Shown: positions 1-11,220, counted from the stretch's first letter. The stretch: DNA of 64,000 nt from Lumbricus terrestris (GCA_949752735.1 OX457052.1:18856149-18920148), one strand, 5' to 3'. A program made the numbers and translations. Notes: generated from the sequence alone by a model not told the origin.

Positions 1-36
1 ATTCTGCAAACTCATGTAGGCTACCCTTCTCTGGCT

Positions 37-276
37 CTACGTAGATACAGTCCGCTGTTGACTCAAAACGAGAAACATTCGATCGTTTTCCACAAATCCT
101 ATCCTGGAAAAAATCCAGTCCTCTAACTGTTCCCGCCTGTCCAATTCCACGGACCATTCGCTCTGGACGTCCAACTGTCCGTCTGCCTGACCCATTTGGA
201 TGCAGTACTGACCTGTAACCGAATCTGACCTCCATATCGATTTTGCATTGCCCGCCAATATAAGCTGGTTCTGCAT
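37..276 (-). other. Unassigned 79-codon open frame at window edge
   Basis: This is non-repetitive sequence with an open frame on the minus strand (starting MQNQLILAGNAKSIW). I recognise no family. It could be an exon of an unknown gene or chance; the flanking 280-570 shows nothing else. Confidence 0.15.
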
Positions 277-604
277 GCATGGTGATTTAGCTTTCTGGGT
301 CCTTAAGACTTCTCGAGATTATGTTTACGATCTGTACACGTGAGCTTGCGTGTATAGCAGAAATGCACATTACGACCAAACATACATGTACTTAGGCTAC
401 ATTGTTACATATAACCACACATGTATATTATGTACATTCGAATGCATGAGTCGTACAGATAATACTGTTGAATGGTTATTTAAACAGCTCGATAGGCCTA
501 CAATACATGTATAAATGTGAATACATCGCACTGTGGCTCATAATTATCGTTGCCGATGAACTTTATATACATATCTATATAAATAAAGAGAAGATTCTGT
601 AACG

Positions 605-606
605 TG

Positions 607-640
<34 letters not shown>
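605..640. repeat. (GTCT)n microsatellite near Helitron 5' end
   Basis: About nine GTCT/TCTG units. It is the same position as in the 15.9-kb copy and typical of DINE-type Helitrons. Confidence 0.9.
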
Positions 641-642
<2 letters not shown>

Positions 643-1009
643 CGGAATGCATTTCAACAGTTTTTGAGCTATTCACTCCAAACCTTCACTACTGTGTAGG
701 TCTCGGCACGAGACGCAAAGTCGAGGGGTTGGCGATTCTCTACCACCATGGGGGCCAGGGTGGGGAGCGAAACCCCCAAATTGTTTTCCAAATTTTTTAG
801 CCATTTATATGAAATTTTTTTCCTGGATAGAGGGCCATCAGAACCACCAGGATCAGTAGTTGGTGAATCTCTACCACCAAGAGGGCCAGCGTGGGGGCGA
901 AAACATTAAGATGGTTAAACACCTTCTTAAACGCTTCCATGGTCATTATATAAATGGCGAGAGCTGCTAATTTAATTTTAACGAAAATCCTTATTTCACG
1001 GGTGGCGTA

Positions 1010-1660
1010 CTGGTGCAGGTCGGTGTGGTGGGGTGAGGTGGGAAAGAGGGTGGGGGGCGGGGAGAGGGTTAGGAGAATGGCGTGAGGGGGAATTTTTCCT
1101 GGAAACCCTAATTTCACCGTTTTCACGGGTGGCGTACTGGTGGAGGTCGTAGTGTGGTGGGGTGGGGAGCGGGTGTGGGAAGAGGTGGGGGTGGAGGAAT
1201 TTGTCCCTAAACCCAAATATCGCGGGTGGCGTACCGATGAAGGTCGGAGTGCGGTGGGGTGTTGTAGAGTGGGGATGGTATGGGGGTGGGGGTGGGTGAG
1301 GTTGAGGGGTTGGGATCGTGGTGGGGTAGGGGGTGGGGTGAAATGGGGTGGGGGTGGAGGTGTGGTGAGGGTGGTGAGGGGTGGGGGTTTTGGGTGGAGG
1401 GGGTGAGGGTGGGGTGGAGGGTGGGGGTTGGGGTGTGGTGGGGTGTGGGGTTGGGGTGAGGGTGGATGGAGGGGTGGGGTGGGGAGTGGAGGGGTGGGAT
1501 GTAGGGGGATGGGGTGGGAGTTGTGTTGGGGTGGAGTGGGGTCGGAGGGGGTTAGGGGTGGAGTGGGGGTGGAATGGGGTGGAGTGGGGTGGTGGGGTTG
1601 GAGGAGGTTGGGGTGGAGGGCTGGGTTGGGTGTGGGGGTGGGATGGGGGTGGTAATTTTC
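1010..1660. repeat. G-rich (GGGGTGG)n minisatellite inside Helitron
   Basis: The plus strand is mostly G/T with runs of GGGG every few bases. Long open frames here on both strands are artefacts of composition. The G runs could form quadruplexes. Confidence 0.8.
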
Positions 1661-1934
1661 TTGAGACCCAAATTTCTCGGGTGGCGTACTGGTACAGACC
1701 GGAGTGTGGTCGGGTGTTGTGTGGTGGGGTTGTGGCCGAAGCGGGTCGAATCCTAAATTTCCCGGGCAACGCCGGGTACCCCAGCTAGTATATATATATA
1801 ATTACATATCACCAGTGTCAGCAGAATGTCCACAGATTTCTGAATGCTGTTTCTTTGGACATAATATTTATACACATATTATGTGTCCATCGATTATATA
1901 TATATAAATATGTGTATGCATGTATATATATATA

Positions 1935-2883
1935 CACCGTGTCTCAATAAAAAAAGGTGCAGAATTGTTTTTGTCAGAACTTCGCCAAATTTCCACCAAT
2001 CTTAATAACTTTTGGCAGGTAGATGGAAAAATGGCTGAAATTTCATGCTATATATAAATTTTCCACCTCACCTGACTCATATCACCACACTACCTTGTTA
2101 AACATAGATGTACCAATTTCTCATATAACGCTCAGATTTTAATACTTCCAACAAACTATCTGACGTCTGAATTAGCACGCAATAAAGTAAATAGCAAAGT
2201 TTCTTAATTGTTATGACAGATCTGCTTAAAAGTGTTAGAATTGGTGCTCAAAATGTGCCCCGCATGCACGGACACAAGCGCTAAGACGGCGACGCCACTG
2301 GTCGATAGCACCATCAACAATCGACTGGTCAAAGCGCGCCCACTCGTCGATCGCACGCGTTTTGAGTTCGTCGACACTGGCTATTCTGGACTGGCAAACC
2401 TTCTCTATGCTATAGTCGACTGGGCTAAGATCTGGTTAATTCGGTGGCCACAGTGTTGGAGAGATGAAGTCGGGCGTCTCTCGCTCCAGGAAAGAGACGG
2501 TGTCGCGCGCTCTCGATGCGCCGGGGCGCCATCCTGTTGGAAGACAAAAAACTCGCCCTGGGATATCCGGCGTATGTCTGACGGTATCTTCTGGGCAAGA
2601 AGGTTGTCGCGATAGTAGGCCTATGCCCCATTCACTTTGACATCCGGCTCGATGCAATGGATTTCAGTGCTGCCAAGCTTCGAGACGCAGTTATATGAAA
2701 AATTGGTACATCTGTGTTTAACAAGGTAGTGCGATGACATGAGTCAGGTGAGGTGGAAAATTTATATATAGCCTGAAATTTCAGCCATTTTCCCGTCTAC
2801 CTACAAAAGTTATTAAGATTGGTGGAAATTTGGCGAAGTTCTGACAAAAACAATTTTGCACCTTTTTTTATTGAGACACGGTG
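1935..2883. mobile_element. Tc1/mariner (IS630) type element with about 195-bp terminal inverted repeats
   Basis: The element is flanked by TA on both sides. It starts CACCGTGTCTCAATAAAAAA and ends with the inverse, and the inverted repeats extend to about 2130 and from about 2690. The interior retains only the 3' part of a transposase gene on the minus strand, so this is an internally deleted derivative. Confidence 0.88.
2240..2600 (-). pseudogene. Decayed Tc1/mariner-type transposase, C-terminal part
   Basis: Minus-strand translation shows VFQQDGAPAH, then RARDTVSFLERETPDF, WPPN-PDL-PVDYSI and DQWRRRLSACVRACGAHFEH, the DDE-domain wording of IS630/Tc1-mariner transposases. It is interrupted by a small insertion causing a frameshift after GAPAH and by a stop replacing Ser in the WPPNS motif. 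The N-terminal DNA-binding half is missing. Confidence 0.85.
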
Positions 2884-3865
2884 TATATACATGTGTTTTG
2901 TCTGTCTGTTTGCTTCTCTGTTTGTGTATCTGTCTCTGCCATTTTGTCCTTCTTATTTTCTTTGTCCATCTTTCTCTCGTTCTCTGTTTCTATATGTTCA
3001 GATTCTTATGTATACATATTTACAGCAAGTCACATGGTTATGCATAACATGAATAGCTAGGGACCTGCTGTTTATCTGTGTCACATTATTATTGGACACC
3101 TATGATATATAATTTATACATATATATATATTATATATATATAGATGGACAGGAAATCAATGCTAATGTCAGAAGTTTATGTATGTGTATCTTGTCAATG
3201 TTGTGAATCCGACGTCACTAATTTCTTAATTTGACCACACTGGAGATTAAATAATTGGAACAACTGTTTTCATTTTGATGCTTAAAGGATATTGGTCAGG
3301 TAGATTTTGAAGGTTTTTGCAATTCGAATATTCAACTCTAAGCTTCAAGCAATTATTCTCGGGTTTTGCATAATAGTTAAGTGTTGCTTGTTTGCTGTTG
3401 TTTCTGGACTTTTTGATGAGAATAGATTTATGTCGTTTATCATTCGTAGATGATGGGTTGTGAAAATCGAATACAATTAATTTTCTATAATTATTTTTCT
3501 ACGAATTGATGCTCAACCGAGCAACATCCACCAGTTTTTATTTTCCTTTATTTCAGTTCACTTTGGTCGTCCAACTTAAGTTATTTTTCTGTGTATATAC
3601 TTTCAAAATCTGCTTTCGTATAAGTAGTTTTGGGTTTTGCATATGGTGAACTAGTTTATGTGCTTGGATTAACGTGGCTTTTCACAGGGAAGAAATCAAA
3701 AGTTTGTAGTTTGTGCACTCATATAATATCAAGATGTGTAAGCACTAAGTATAGAGGTCTATAAGTATATAACTAGGAATCGCAGTTTAGAGAGGAAAGA
3801 TCTGTTATTGCAGTGCACTATTTCAAATAAGTTCAAGCATATAAATTTGTTTGGTTTCAGTGTGT

Positions 3866-3881
3866 GTGGCAAGTGTGTGTG

Positions 3882-3916
<35 letters not shown>

Positions 3917-3922
3917 GTGCGT
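3866..3922. repeat. (GT)n microsatellite
   Basis: About 50 bp of GT units in the HCN intron. The rest of 2884-4451 shows AT-rich intron sequence with no recognisable gene. Confidence 0.9.
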
Positions 3923-4451
3923 GTTGTGCGTTGTGAGCTCGTCATTAGTGATATTTCCAGTAAGTCGAGCATTAATTGCTTAAATATGAACTTACTCTTA
4001 GTTTAATTGAACATAGACTAGAAGCATAAGTGCACATACCGACGCTCTTATCAGGTGCTTAGAGATGTAATAAAAAATTATAACTATATAGTATATACCT
4101 AGCCATAACTAACCAACTAGCCATTTGACTAACCATAACTGACTAACTTATTCATTTATTATTTTAATTAAAACAATTGCAACTTTCAATTACAACTGCA
4201 ACTAACTAGCAAACTGACTGATCGCCTGAGTGAGTGGCTAGCTCATTCGGACATGAACTAACTACCGTAACTGATTGAATGACTATACACTGAAAATAAC
4301 AAACGTCCTTAACTTAGCTTCTTACTAACGCCCTACAAATAACTATAGTCCTTAAAGCCCTAAAACACTGGCGACGGTTTTGATCGCGTTAAATTTATAT
4401 TAGCCGACAGATTAAAATTTTGTCTGGTTTACTAAGTGATGTGAATTTCAG

Positions 4452-4601
4452 TTTCTGACGGTGGCTGGGAAGTTCATGCGCATCTTCAATCTCGTTTCCC
4501 TGATGCTTCTCATTGGCCATTGGAATGGTTGCCTTCAGTGGCTTGTACCGATGCTTCAAGACTTCCCATCGGACAGCTGGATTGCAGTGGAGGAACTCAA
4601 G
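4452..4601 (+). CDS. HCN: HCN exon encoding S5 (first HCN exon in window)
   Basis: The acceptor is ...gtgaatttcag and the exon is 150 bp, phase 0 at both ends. It encodes [17 protein letters not shown] through WIAVEELK. The donor GTTCGG is a weak match to consensus, but the next exon joins in frame at the expected turret position. A LINE-type (AATC)n tail begins only about 30 bp into the intron. Confidence 0.85.
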
Positions 4602-5199
4602 GTTCGGACAGAGAAGTATTTGCATCGCCATATTCAATCAATCAATCAATCAATAGACTTTATTGATCACTATAGTAATTAATAGTGCAAGCAAGCAATT
4701 TAAGCATTCATCCTATAGTATACATTTGCATCAATGGGCAGACCCAAAAGAACATAAGCTAGGTTCCGCTAATAGTGTCGTCCTAGATTCATCAGCACTT
4801 AATCCAAATAATAATTTTGGACTCATCAAATCTACGATTTCATTAAATTATAATGCGCCTTTAATCGTCTGAATGACCAATGAAATAAAAATCAGAACAT
4901 AAAAAATGGTTCAAAAGTCCTGTAATATGCCAAACAAATTTCTGTCGAGGGCAACGGCCTCTGTTGTCATAGACCCTCGTCAAATCTGGATCCATACTAT
5001 CGGTAGATAGGATAGATCTAGATTTGGCCAGCCCTCCATTTCCCCATTAGCTATCGACGTCAACGGCACTTGATGCCACGTAATTTTATTGAACTGTTTG
5101 AGTGATAAAATAATTCATCATCATTGAAAGTACTTGAAAGTGCTTGCTTGAGCACTTTCATGTACTTCATCATCATCATCATCGTCATCATCATCATCG

Positions 5200-5286
<87 letters not shown>

Positions 5287-7418
5287 CCACCGCCACCGCC
5301 ACCGCCACCGCCACCGTCTCCGTCACCGTCACCGTCACCGTCTCCGTCACCGTCACCGTCACCGTCACCGTCATCGTCATCGTCATCGCCATCGCCATCG
5401 CCACCACCACCACCACCACCACCACCACCACCACCACCATCATCATCATTGACAGTAGGGTCTACTTGCTTGAGATGTGATCAGCGAATGTTTGTGGTGT
5501 CCTGTAGGACTCTCATTGGTCTGAGCAATACACGTGGGCGTTGTTCAAGGCGCTGTCGCACATGCTGTGCATCGGTTACGGACGCTACCCACCGCAGAGC
5601 ACAACAGACGTCTGGCTGACGATGGTCAGCATGCTCAGTGGCGCCACCTGCTATGCCATGTTCGTCGGACATGCCACGACGCTCATACAGTCGTTTGACA
5701 CATCGAAGCGGCTGTACAGGGAAAAGGTCAGATATAATATTATGTAATAACCTGATATGGGCTTCCCTTGACTATGCGACACCTCGCAATCTCAATTTCA
5801 CAAACTGCTGAGGACTTTTTTCACTTGATCTCGGCCGGGAGCGCCTCTGAGTAGATACCTGGATGAGGCGCTATATAAATTCTGATTGATTGATATATGA
5901 TCCCCCAGGTTTATTCCGTTAACTATTTTTAGAAATCCAATACAGCAGAGAGGAGACTGGGCAATGAAAAGGTTAGCTATACGATTTTTGGCCCCCGTTT
6001 CAATTCGTAGCTGTTAGTTTATTCCTTTGCTATATTGTCCCGAAATACGATGCTGCATACAATCTTTGCCTTTGTCTCGCTTTTAAATGTTCTCGCTGTA
6101 TTATGTTTTTACCTATTCATTCGAGACCGCAGTCGTGTATATCTTTGACACTCTTGTCATGAGATGCTGGGCATTAGGATATCTACACTTAATAACATGT
6201 TTTTTTTATATCAATGGCTGTTGCATTCCTTTGCAGTTTAAGCAGGTGGAGGAGTACATGATCTACCGGAAGCTACCTCGAAACCTCCGTCAACGCATCA
6301 CTCATTATTACGAGCACCGATACCACGGAAAGATGTTCGATGAGTCGAGTATCTTGGAGGAGCTGAATGAGTGCCTCAAAGAGGTCAGAAGACTACCATC
6401 CACCAACCCACCACCAAACAGATATACATACATACATACATACATACATAAATACATACATACATACATACATACATACATACATACATACATACATACA
6501 TACATACATACATACATACATACATACATACATACATACATACATACATACATACATACATACATACATACATACATACATACATACATACATACATACA
6601 TACATACATACATACATACATACATACATACATACATACATACATACATACATACATACATACATACATACATACATACATACATACATACATACATACA
6701 TACATACATACATACATACATACATACATACATACATACATAAACGAATACCTGGTTGTCCCTATGGCTCGATCTTCCACAGTGTTGCACAGAAGTTTTG
6801 CTATGGTCTTTCTGGAATAAGTTACCTATTAGTCTCCGTAATGAATTTCTTTGTCTTTCTTTGCCCCTTTTCCGCAAGCGTTTGAAAACCATTCTCTTTG
6901 ATTGTGGTTTGGTGTCAGGTCGGGAGCGCTTCTGAGGAGTTCTCTTGAAGGGACGCTATACAAATGTACGATTACAATCATAAATTACAATTATCTGCAT
7001 GTACGCATTAATACATACATGAACATTGAACAGTTGAGCACACACATAAATAAATACATATCTATATCTATTAAAAAGGACGTGGGTATGTATTTTTGTC
7101 CAGAATGCACGCTACTGACCTGAAAAGTTGTATATAAAATAGACATTCACCAGTATTAACCAGTAGTGCTATTTTAAGCTCTTTATTCACTTTAAATCCC
7201 GAGATATTCACTTTAAATACAGAGATATAGACACTATAAATTTCGTTGTGTTACTTACGCTATCGCTGCAATTAGGCTACGACGCCTGCAGATTTTAATC
7301 GTTTTGTTTTTAACGTTATTTCGACGTCATTTTTCGCAAAGGCTTAGTATGAAAATCAGGCGCTCTCAGTGCAACCACCCTGGAAAAAGATAAATGCCTT
7401 GGGCCAAGGAGTATATAT

Positions 7419-7477
<59 letters not shown>

Positions 7478-8677
7478 GAGGAGCCACAAACACGAGCTTA
7501 ACCAGCAGAATTGGGGTAGGCCATTCCAAGCAGAGGGTCATAAATTAGCATTATTATTGTGCAAGATGGGAAGGGGCGGAACGAAAGTGGAGAGAAAATA
7601 ATGGAAGGGAAGGAAGGGGAGAGAAGGGAGGGGAAGGGGTGATTGGTGGAACGGGATTGGAGTGGAGAGAGAAAGGTGTGCTAGAGGACGAAGCTAGTGG
7701 AGGGATCAGTGGAGAGAGATGGGAGGGGAGGGGTGACAGCGGGGTCACTGAAATTTTCCGAGAAACGTCGGGTACCTCAGAGAGATGGGTGGTGGGTGGA
7801 ACGGGTTGTGGTGCCGCGGGACGAAACGGGGTGGTGTTGGACGTGGAGTTGGGTTGTAATTCGGCAAAACCAGAAATTTACTGACAACGCTGAAAACCCC
7901 AAAGAATTTGCGAACCTGCCGCACAGGTGCTGGTTGGCTGGGTTGGGGGACGAAAAACCTAAATTTCCTGGACAACGCCGGGTATCCCATGCAGCTAGTA
8001 TAATTATACTATAATAGGTTTACAAGCATACGCGCGTACATAAATGTATACCGTACATAAATACATATATGCCTACGTGTGGGCCTATGTACTTTTATCA
8101 CATTGAGCTGGATTATTTCACTTTAATTAGAAATAAGATAAACATTTGATCGTTCTTTCGAATTATTTTCACTTCTTACCGTTTACTTGTGACCTGCAGG
8201 TTTCTGTGCCTTGAATAACTACTATAAAACGTCTCCTAACATAATAAATTATTCCTCTTTCGCTTGTTGAAAAGGAAATCGTCAACTTCAACTGTCGTAG
8301 TCTAGTTGCTTCCGTTCCGTTCTTCACTCACGCCGATCCGAACTTCGTGTCTGAGATGATCACGAAGTTGCAGTACGAGGTCTTTCAGCCGGGAGATTAC
8401 GTCATCAGGGAGGGTACGATCGGAACGAAGATGTACTTCATTCAGGAGGGAATTGTTGACATCGTCACGAAGAACGGAGACGTTGCCACGAGTCTATCGG
8501 ATGGGTCTTACTTTGGAGGTAGTTAATGACTCTAGAGTCTAGACTATAGTTAGTCCAATTTTGTCTAATTTAACCCAACCTACTTGTGTAGAGAATAATG
8601 TTGGACGATGCAAGATGCTATGTGCAATTGTGCATGGTGTAGTTATAATGTTCTTACAATGTAGTGTAATGGAGCTT

Positions 8678-8735
<58 letters not shown>

Positions 8736-9634
8736 GTGGGCCAAAAAAAGACCCCCCTAGGTTTTTTGCCATGGCAATATCTTGACCAAAAGTAAGAATT
8801 TCGACCGTCTGCATGGTAATGCTTCCAATAATCGTCTTGCCGGTCGTCTCTCAATTATATCTGTAGCCTATTTAACTAGCCTACAAACAGGGCTTTTTTT
8901 AGCGTGCAGTTGTACACAAAATGTGCAGTTCTAAATGGATTTGAGCAGTTGTAGAAGCACTTCTGTACAGTTAAAACTAGTAAAAAGGTCATTGTCCTCC
9001 GATTGGAAGAAATTTGCCATGGAGGATGGGAAAGAAAAGAAGGAGTTGTTCAGTTCTAAAAATTCCTTTAAAAAGCCCTGACTACAAATTATTCATTTTC
9101 TTAAACAATTAAGCCGGTTTGTTTTCCTTTTCATCCCATATAGAGATCTGCCTGTTAACGAACGCCAAGCGAGTGGCCAGCGTTCGAGCGGAGACCTACT
9201 GCAACCTCTTCTCTCTGTCCGTCGGTCACTTCAACTCCGTCCTCGAACACTACCCGGTCATGCGACGAACGATGGAAACCGTAGCCGCCGAGCGCCTCAA
9301 CAAGATCGGTCAGAACCCGTTGATGGTCAGTACAACGACGACCAACATCGAAGCCGACATCAACATGGTCAACGAGATTATTCGCCAGACGACGCCACGG
9401 CCGAGCAGTTCCGGAAGTGACGATGACGATGGGGATGATGATGACGACACGCAGGGCAACTTCCGGTGGGGCAGCAGCAGACGCCGGAAGCGGAAACTGA
9501 TGGGTGGGTCGACCCGGACGCAGAAGGAGACGTCGAGGTTGGCTCGAGCGAAGAACAGTCTCATTGGAAGCGTTGCTTTCAGAAAGTGCAAGTCGACGAG
9601 TAACTTCCAAGAGCAAATCAAGCACGATGAATAA
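4452..9634 (+). CDS. HCN: HCN-type cyclic-nucleotide-gated cation channel, C-terminal part (5 exons)
   Basis: The exons are 4452-4601, 5508-5726, 6237-6383, 8275-8518 and 9144-9634 (TAA at 9632-9634), joining in frame to 416 residues. In order they give segment S5 ([11 protein letters not shown] then HWNGCLQ), the pore with the selectivity signature CIGYG, S6 ([18 protein letters not shown]), a C-linker ([26 protein letters not shown]), and a cyclic-nucleotide-binding domain with [22 protein letters not shown] and [11 protein letters not shown]. The tail has an acidic run after SSSGS and a basic RRRKRKL patch. HCN channels are plasma-membrane Na+/K+ channels opened by hyperpolarization and tuned by cAMP; the CIGYG pore and the C-linker wording separate this from CNG and EAG channels. 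S1-S4 and the N terminus are absent and presumably lie upstream. Introns carry (CATA)n, (ATC)n, Helitron and LINE-tail repeats. Family assignment is very secure; the orthologue within the family is not determined. Confidence 0.92.
4633..4900 (-). mobile_element. LINE 3' end remnant with (AATC)n tail
   Basis: (AATC)n followed by TAGACTTTATTGATC is the reverse complement of a LINE 3' end (compare 33270 and 44388). It sits about 30 bp after the S5 exon donor. No coding part remains. Confidence 0.55.
5160..5450. repeat. Trinucleotide array (ATC)n-(GTC)n-(CAC)n
   Basis: A 290-bp imperfect triplet array in the HCN intron, grading from CATCAT to CGTCAT, CGCCAC and CACCAC. Long open frames here are artefacts. 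Confidence 0.95.
5508..5726 (+). CDS. HCN: HCN exon encoding pore loop and S6
   Basis: The 219-bp phase-0 exon follows a tag acceptor and ends at a gtcaga donor. It encodes [16 protein letters not shown], the filter CIGYG and the S6 helix ending [11 protein letters not shown]. It lies directly after the large (ATC)n/(CAC)n tract in the intron. Confidence 0.93.
5836..5893 (+). repeat. LINE/SINE 3' tail hairpin plus (TTGA) tail
   Basis: AGCGCCTC (5840-5847) and GAGGCGCT (5865-5872) can pair, followed by ATATAAAT and a short GATT repeat. It matches the tails at 29137 and in the SINEs at 30.0 and 30.7 kb. Confidence 0.7.
6237..6383 (+). CDS. HCN: HCN exon encoding C-linker
   Basis: The 147-bp phase-0 exon follows ttgcag and ends at gtcaga. 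It encodes [14 protein letters not shown] through EELNECLKE, the A'-D' helices that couple cyclic-nucleotide binding to the gate. A (CATA)n tract of about 320 bp starts only about 40 bp into the following intron. Confidence 0.93.
6422..6742. repeat. (CATA)n microsatellite, about 320 bp
   Basis: Almost pure CATA/TACA units directly after the C-linker exon. Three similar tracts occur in the window (also 18.9 and 49.5 kb). Confidence 0.97.
6912..6985 (+). repeat. Degenerate LINE/SINE 3' tail
   Basis: GGGAGCGCTTCTGAGGAG then CTTGAAGGGACGCTATACAA resembles the shared tail with several changes. Confidence 0.5.
7420..7474. repeat. (CA)n/(TA)n microsatellite
   Basis: CACACA grading into TATATA in the HCN intron between C-linker and cAMP-binding exons. 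Confidence 0.9.
7560..7998 (+). mobile_element. Helitron 3' part, copy C (5' end not resolved)
   Basis: It ends with the hairpin segment GACAACGCCGGGTAT and CAGCTAG followed by T, as in the other two Helitrons. The upstream part is G/A-rich and I could not find the TC 5' terminus, so the start is approximate. Confidence 0.6.
8275..8518 (+). CDS. HCN: HCN exon encoding end of C-linker and first half of the cAMP-binding domain
   Basis: The 244-bp exon runs from [17 protein letters not shown] to SDGSYFG and ends in phase 1 at a gtagtt donor. It contains the beta-roll strands [19 protein letters not shown]. Confidence 0.93.
8678..8731. repeat. (TA)n microsatellite
   Basis: About 50 bp of TA ending at the border of a mariner-type terminus. 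Confidence 0.95.
8732..8790 (+). mobile_element. Solo Tc1/mariner-like terminus
   Basis: TA followed by CAGAGTGGGCCAAAAAAAGA and CAATATCTTGACC is the inverse of the terminus at 24592 and 51945 (CAGGGTGGACAAAAA). No partner end was found nearby. Confidence 0.5.
9144..9634 (+). CDS. HCN: HCN terminal exon: phosphate-binding cassette, C helix and tail
   Basis: The acceptor is catatag. The split codon restores E in [17 protein letters not shown], the cyclic-nucleotide phosphate-binding cassette. The exon continues through the C helix ([17 protein letters not shown]) into a serine- and aspartate-rich, then arginine/lysine-rich, low-complexity tail, and stops at 9632-9634. A purine-rich (GA)n tract follows the stop within about 10 bp. 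Confidence 0.93.
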
Positions 9635-9636
9635 AT

Positions 9637-9904
9637 GCGCAGAGAGAGAGAGATGGATGGATAGAAATACATAGACAGATGTATGGACAAACGTGAAGAG
9701 AAAGAAAAAGAGACGGACAGAGAGGGAGTGAGAGAGACAGAGAAAAGGGAGAGAGACAGACATACAGAGAAGAAGAAAGAGAAAAGAGAGAGAGACAGAC
9801 GGAGAGAGAAAGAGAAAGGGAGAGAGAGAGGGGGAGAGAGGGAGAGAGAGGGAAAGGGAGAGAGACAGACAGACAGGGAAGGAGAAAGAGAAAGGGGGAG
9901 AGAG

Positions 9905-9943
<39 letters not shown>

Positions 9944-10080
9944 GACAGACAGACAGTGAAGGAGAAAGAGAAATGGGGAGAGAGACACTGAGAGAGAGAG
10001 AGAAAGGGAGAGAGCGACAGAGATGCATCAGACAGACAGAGAGGCAAGAGACAGGAGGAGAGACAGGAGGAGAGTATACT
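9637..10080. repeat. (GA)n purine tract after HCN stop
   Basis: About 440 bp of GAGA/GACA units. It is strand-asymmetric, so ORFs here are spurious. It may lie in the HCN 3' UTR. Confidence 0.9.
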
Positions 10081-10668
10081 GTCTGTATACAGACAGACAC
10101 AGACAGGCAGACACAGACAGCGATATGCAGAACATTACGAAATGGACGACACGAAACAAGGATATAGCAAGACAAAAACAGGGAGAAACGTAAGGGACAA
10201 TAATATTGAGACAATACAAAGGCGAACTGAAGACAAGCGGACGAATCTGAAGAATGTTGGTGAACAGAATCTTTCAAAGTTTCCGGTGACGATTTTTTTA
10301 GACCTAAGCATACATGTTTGCATTGCATTAATTGATGCAAATATACAACAGTTATCCTATTAATAGGCCTATACAACTAGATGTAAATACACACGAACCG
10401 GAATATCAATAAATTTAAGCGAACAGATAAAGGTTACCGGGTATGTGACGTTACAATTAGTTATTCCGTGATTATTATTATTATCGTGACCGATAACCAG
10501 AACCAAGAGTCCAAGACTAAAGCCTGAGAAAAAATTCTCCACGCACCACTAAGGAACTATGGTGCATCGATCGGCAGCCGCTTTGACCTCAATATTTACG
10601 TGTAAACACAGCTTCGAAGCTTAAAGTTTTGCAAAATAGATAGCAGTTTTGAGCAGCTGCAGGCTTCG

Positions 10669-10727
10669 TAAAAATAAGAACTTCATTTGGTCAACGGACC
10701 GTTGACCAAATGGAGTTCTTATTTTTT
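10669..10727. repeat. Near-perfect palindrome, 28-bp arms
   Basis: AAAAATAAGAACTTC... is mirrored by ...GAGTTCTTATTTTT with a single mismatch and a 1-nt centre (GGTCAACGG|A|CCGTTGACC). No matching element is visible around it. Confidence 0.85.
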
Positions 10728-11220
10728 TAGCAGTTCTCTAAGTTACAGTACGGCTGATAAAAAGCGATTAATATTTTTATCAGACTACAATGCCGAGAAT
10801 GCCTTAGCATAATGAAATTGCTGGTACTCTTTCAACGCTCTGCAGTTGGCGTTTAAACGACGGACTGCATCTTCCCCAATCGCAATTAGTGCACTGTCGT
10901 TTTTAAAGTGTCAAACCGGTGATTCGTATCGTAATCGTAGACACGGAACTTCTAAAGCGCCCACAAAAGCCAAGTCGCGGGAACCAGCTTATCCAAAGGC
11001 GCTCAATCAAAACAAAGTCGATAGGCAGTGGTCAGGATTCGGAGAGTCAGGCAAGGACTCGAGAGTTGGATCGACGTCTATAGGTTGGGTGATGTTTAGA
11101 GATGAAATAGCGAGGAGTTTGGGGAGGGCAGGAGATGATGAATCAGGATAAGAGCTGCAAAAAAGACGTTGAACGTTGTCGTTGAACTAAATAGGTTTCA
11201 TAAACCAAATAATACACGTC

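Larger units (their letters stand above)
574..1788 (+). mobile_element. Non-autonomous Helitron (DINE-like), copy A
   Basis: The element starts TCTATATAAATAAAG after an A and ends in CTAG before a T, the A^T target of Helitrons. About 30 bp inside the 5' end is a (GTCT)n microsatellite, followed by internal tandem units (TTGGCGATTCTCTACCACC, GGGGGCCAGGGTGGGG), a long G/GT-rich tract (about 1010-1660), and a 3' hairpin CCCGG-GCAACG-CCGGG about 15 bp before CTAG. No Rep/helicase ORF is present, so it moves in trans if at all. The same termini define 15897-16939. Confidence 0.85.

Noticed and set aside
996..1788. Proline/histidine-rich and glycine/tryptophan-rich long frames
   Set aside because: Compositional artefacts of the G-rich tract inside a Helitron; no domain and present on both strands.
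5060..5480. Open frames of poly-His, poly-Met/Val or poly-Ile/Val
   Set aside because: Artefacts of the (ATC)n/(CAC)n array.
6087..6892. Long open frames reading HTYI or MYVC repeats
   Set aside because: They are frames of the (CATA)n microsatellite on both strands; only 6237-6383 is coding. The same holds for 18.5-19.3 and 49.4-49.9 kb.
9155..10376. Leucine/serine-rich minus-strand frames near the HCN stop
   Set aside because: Shadows of the HCN terminal exon and the (GA)n tract.
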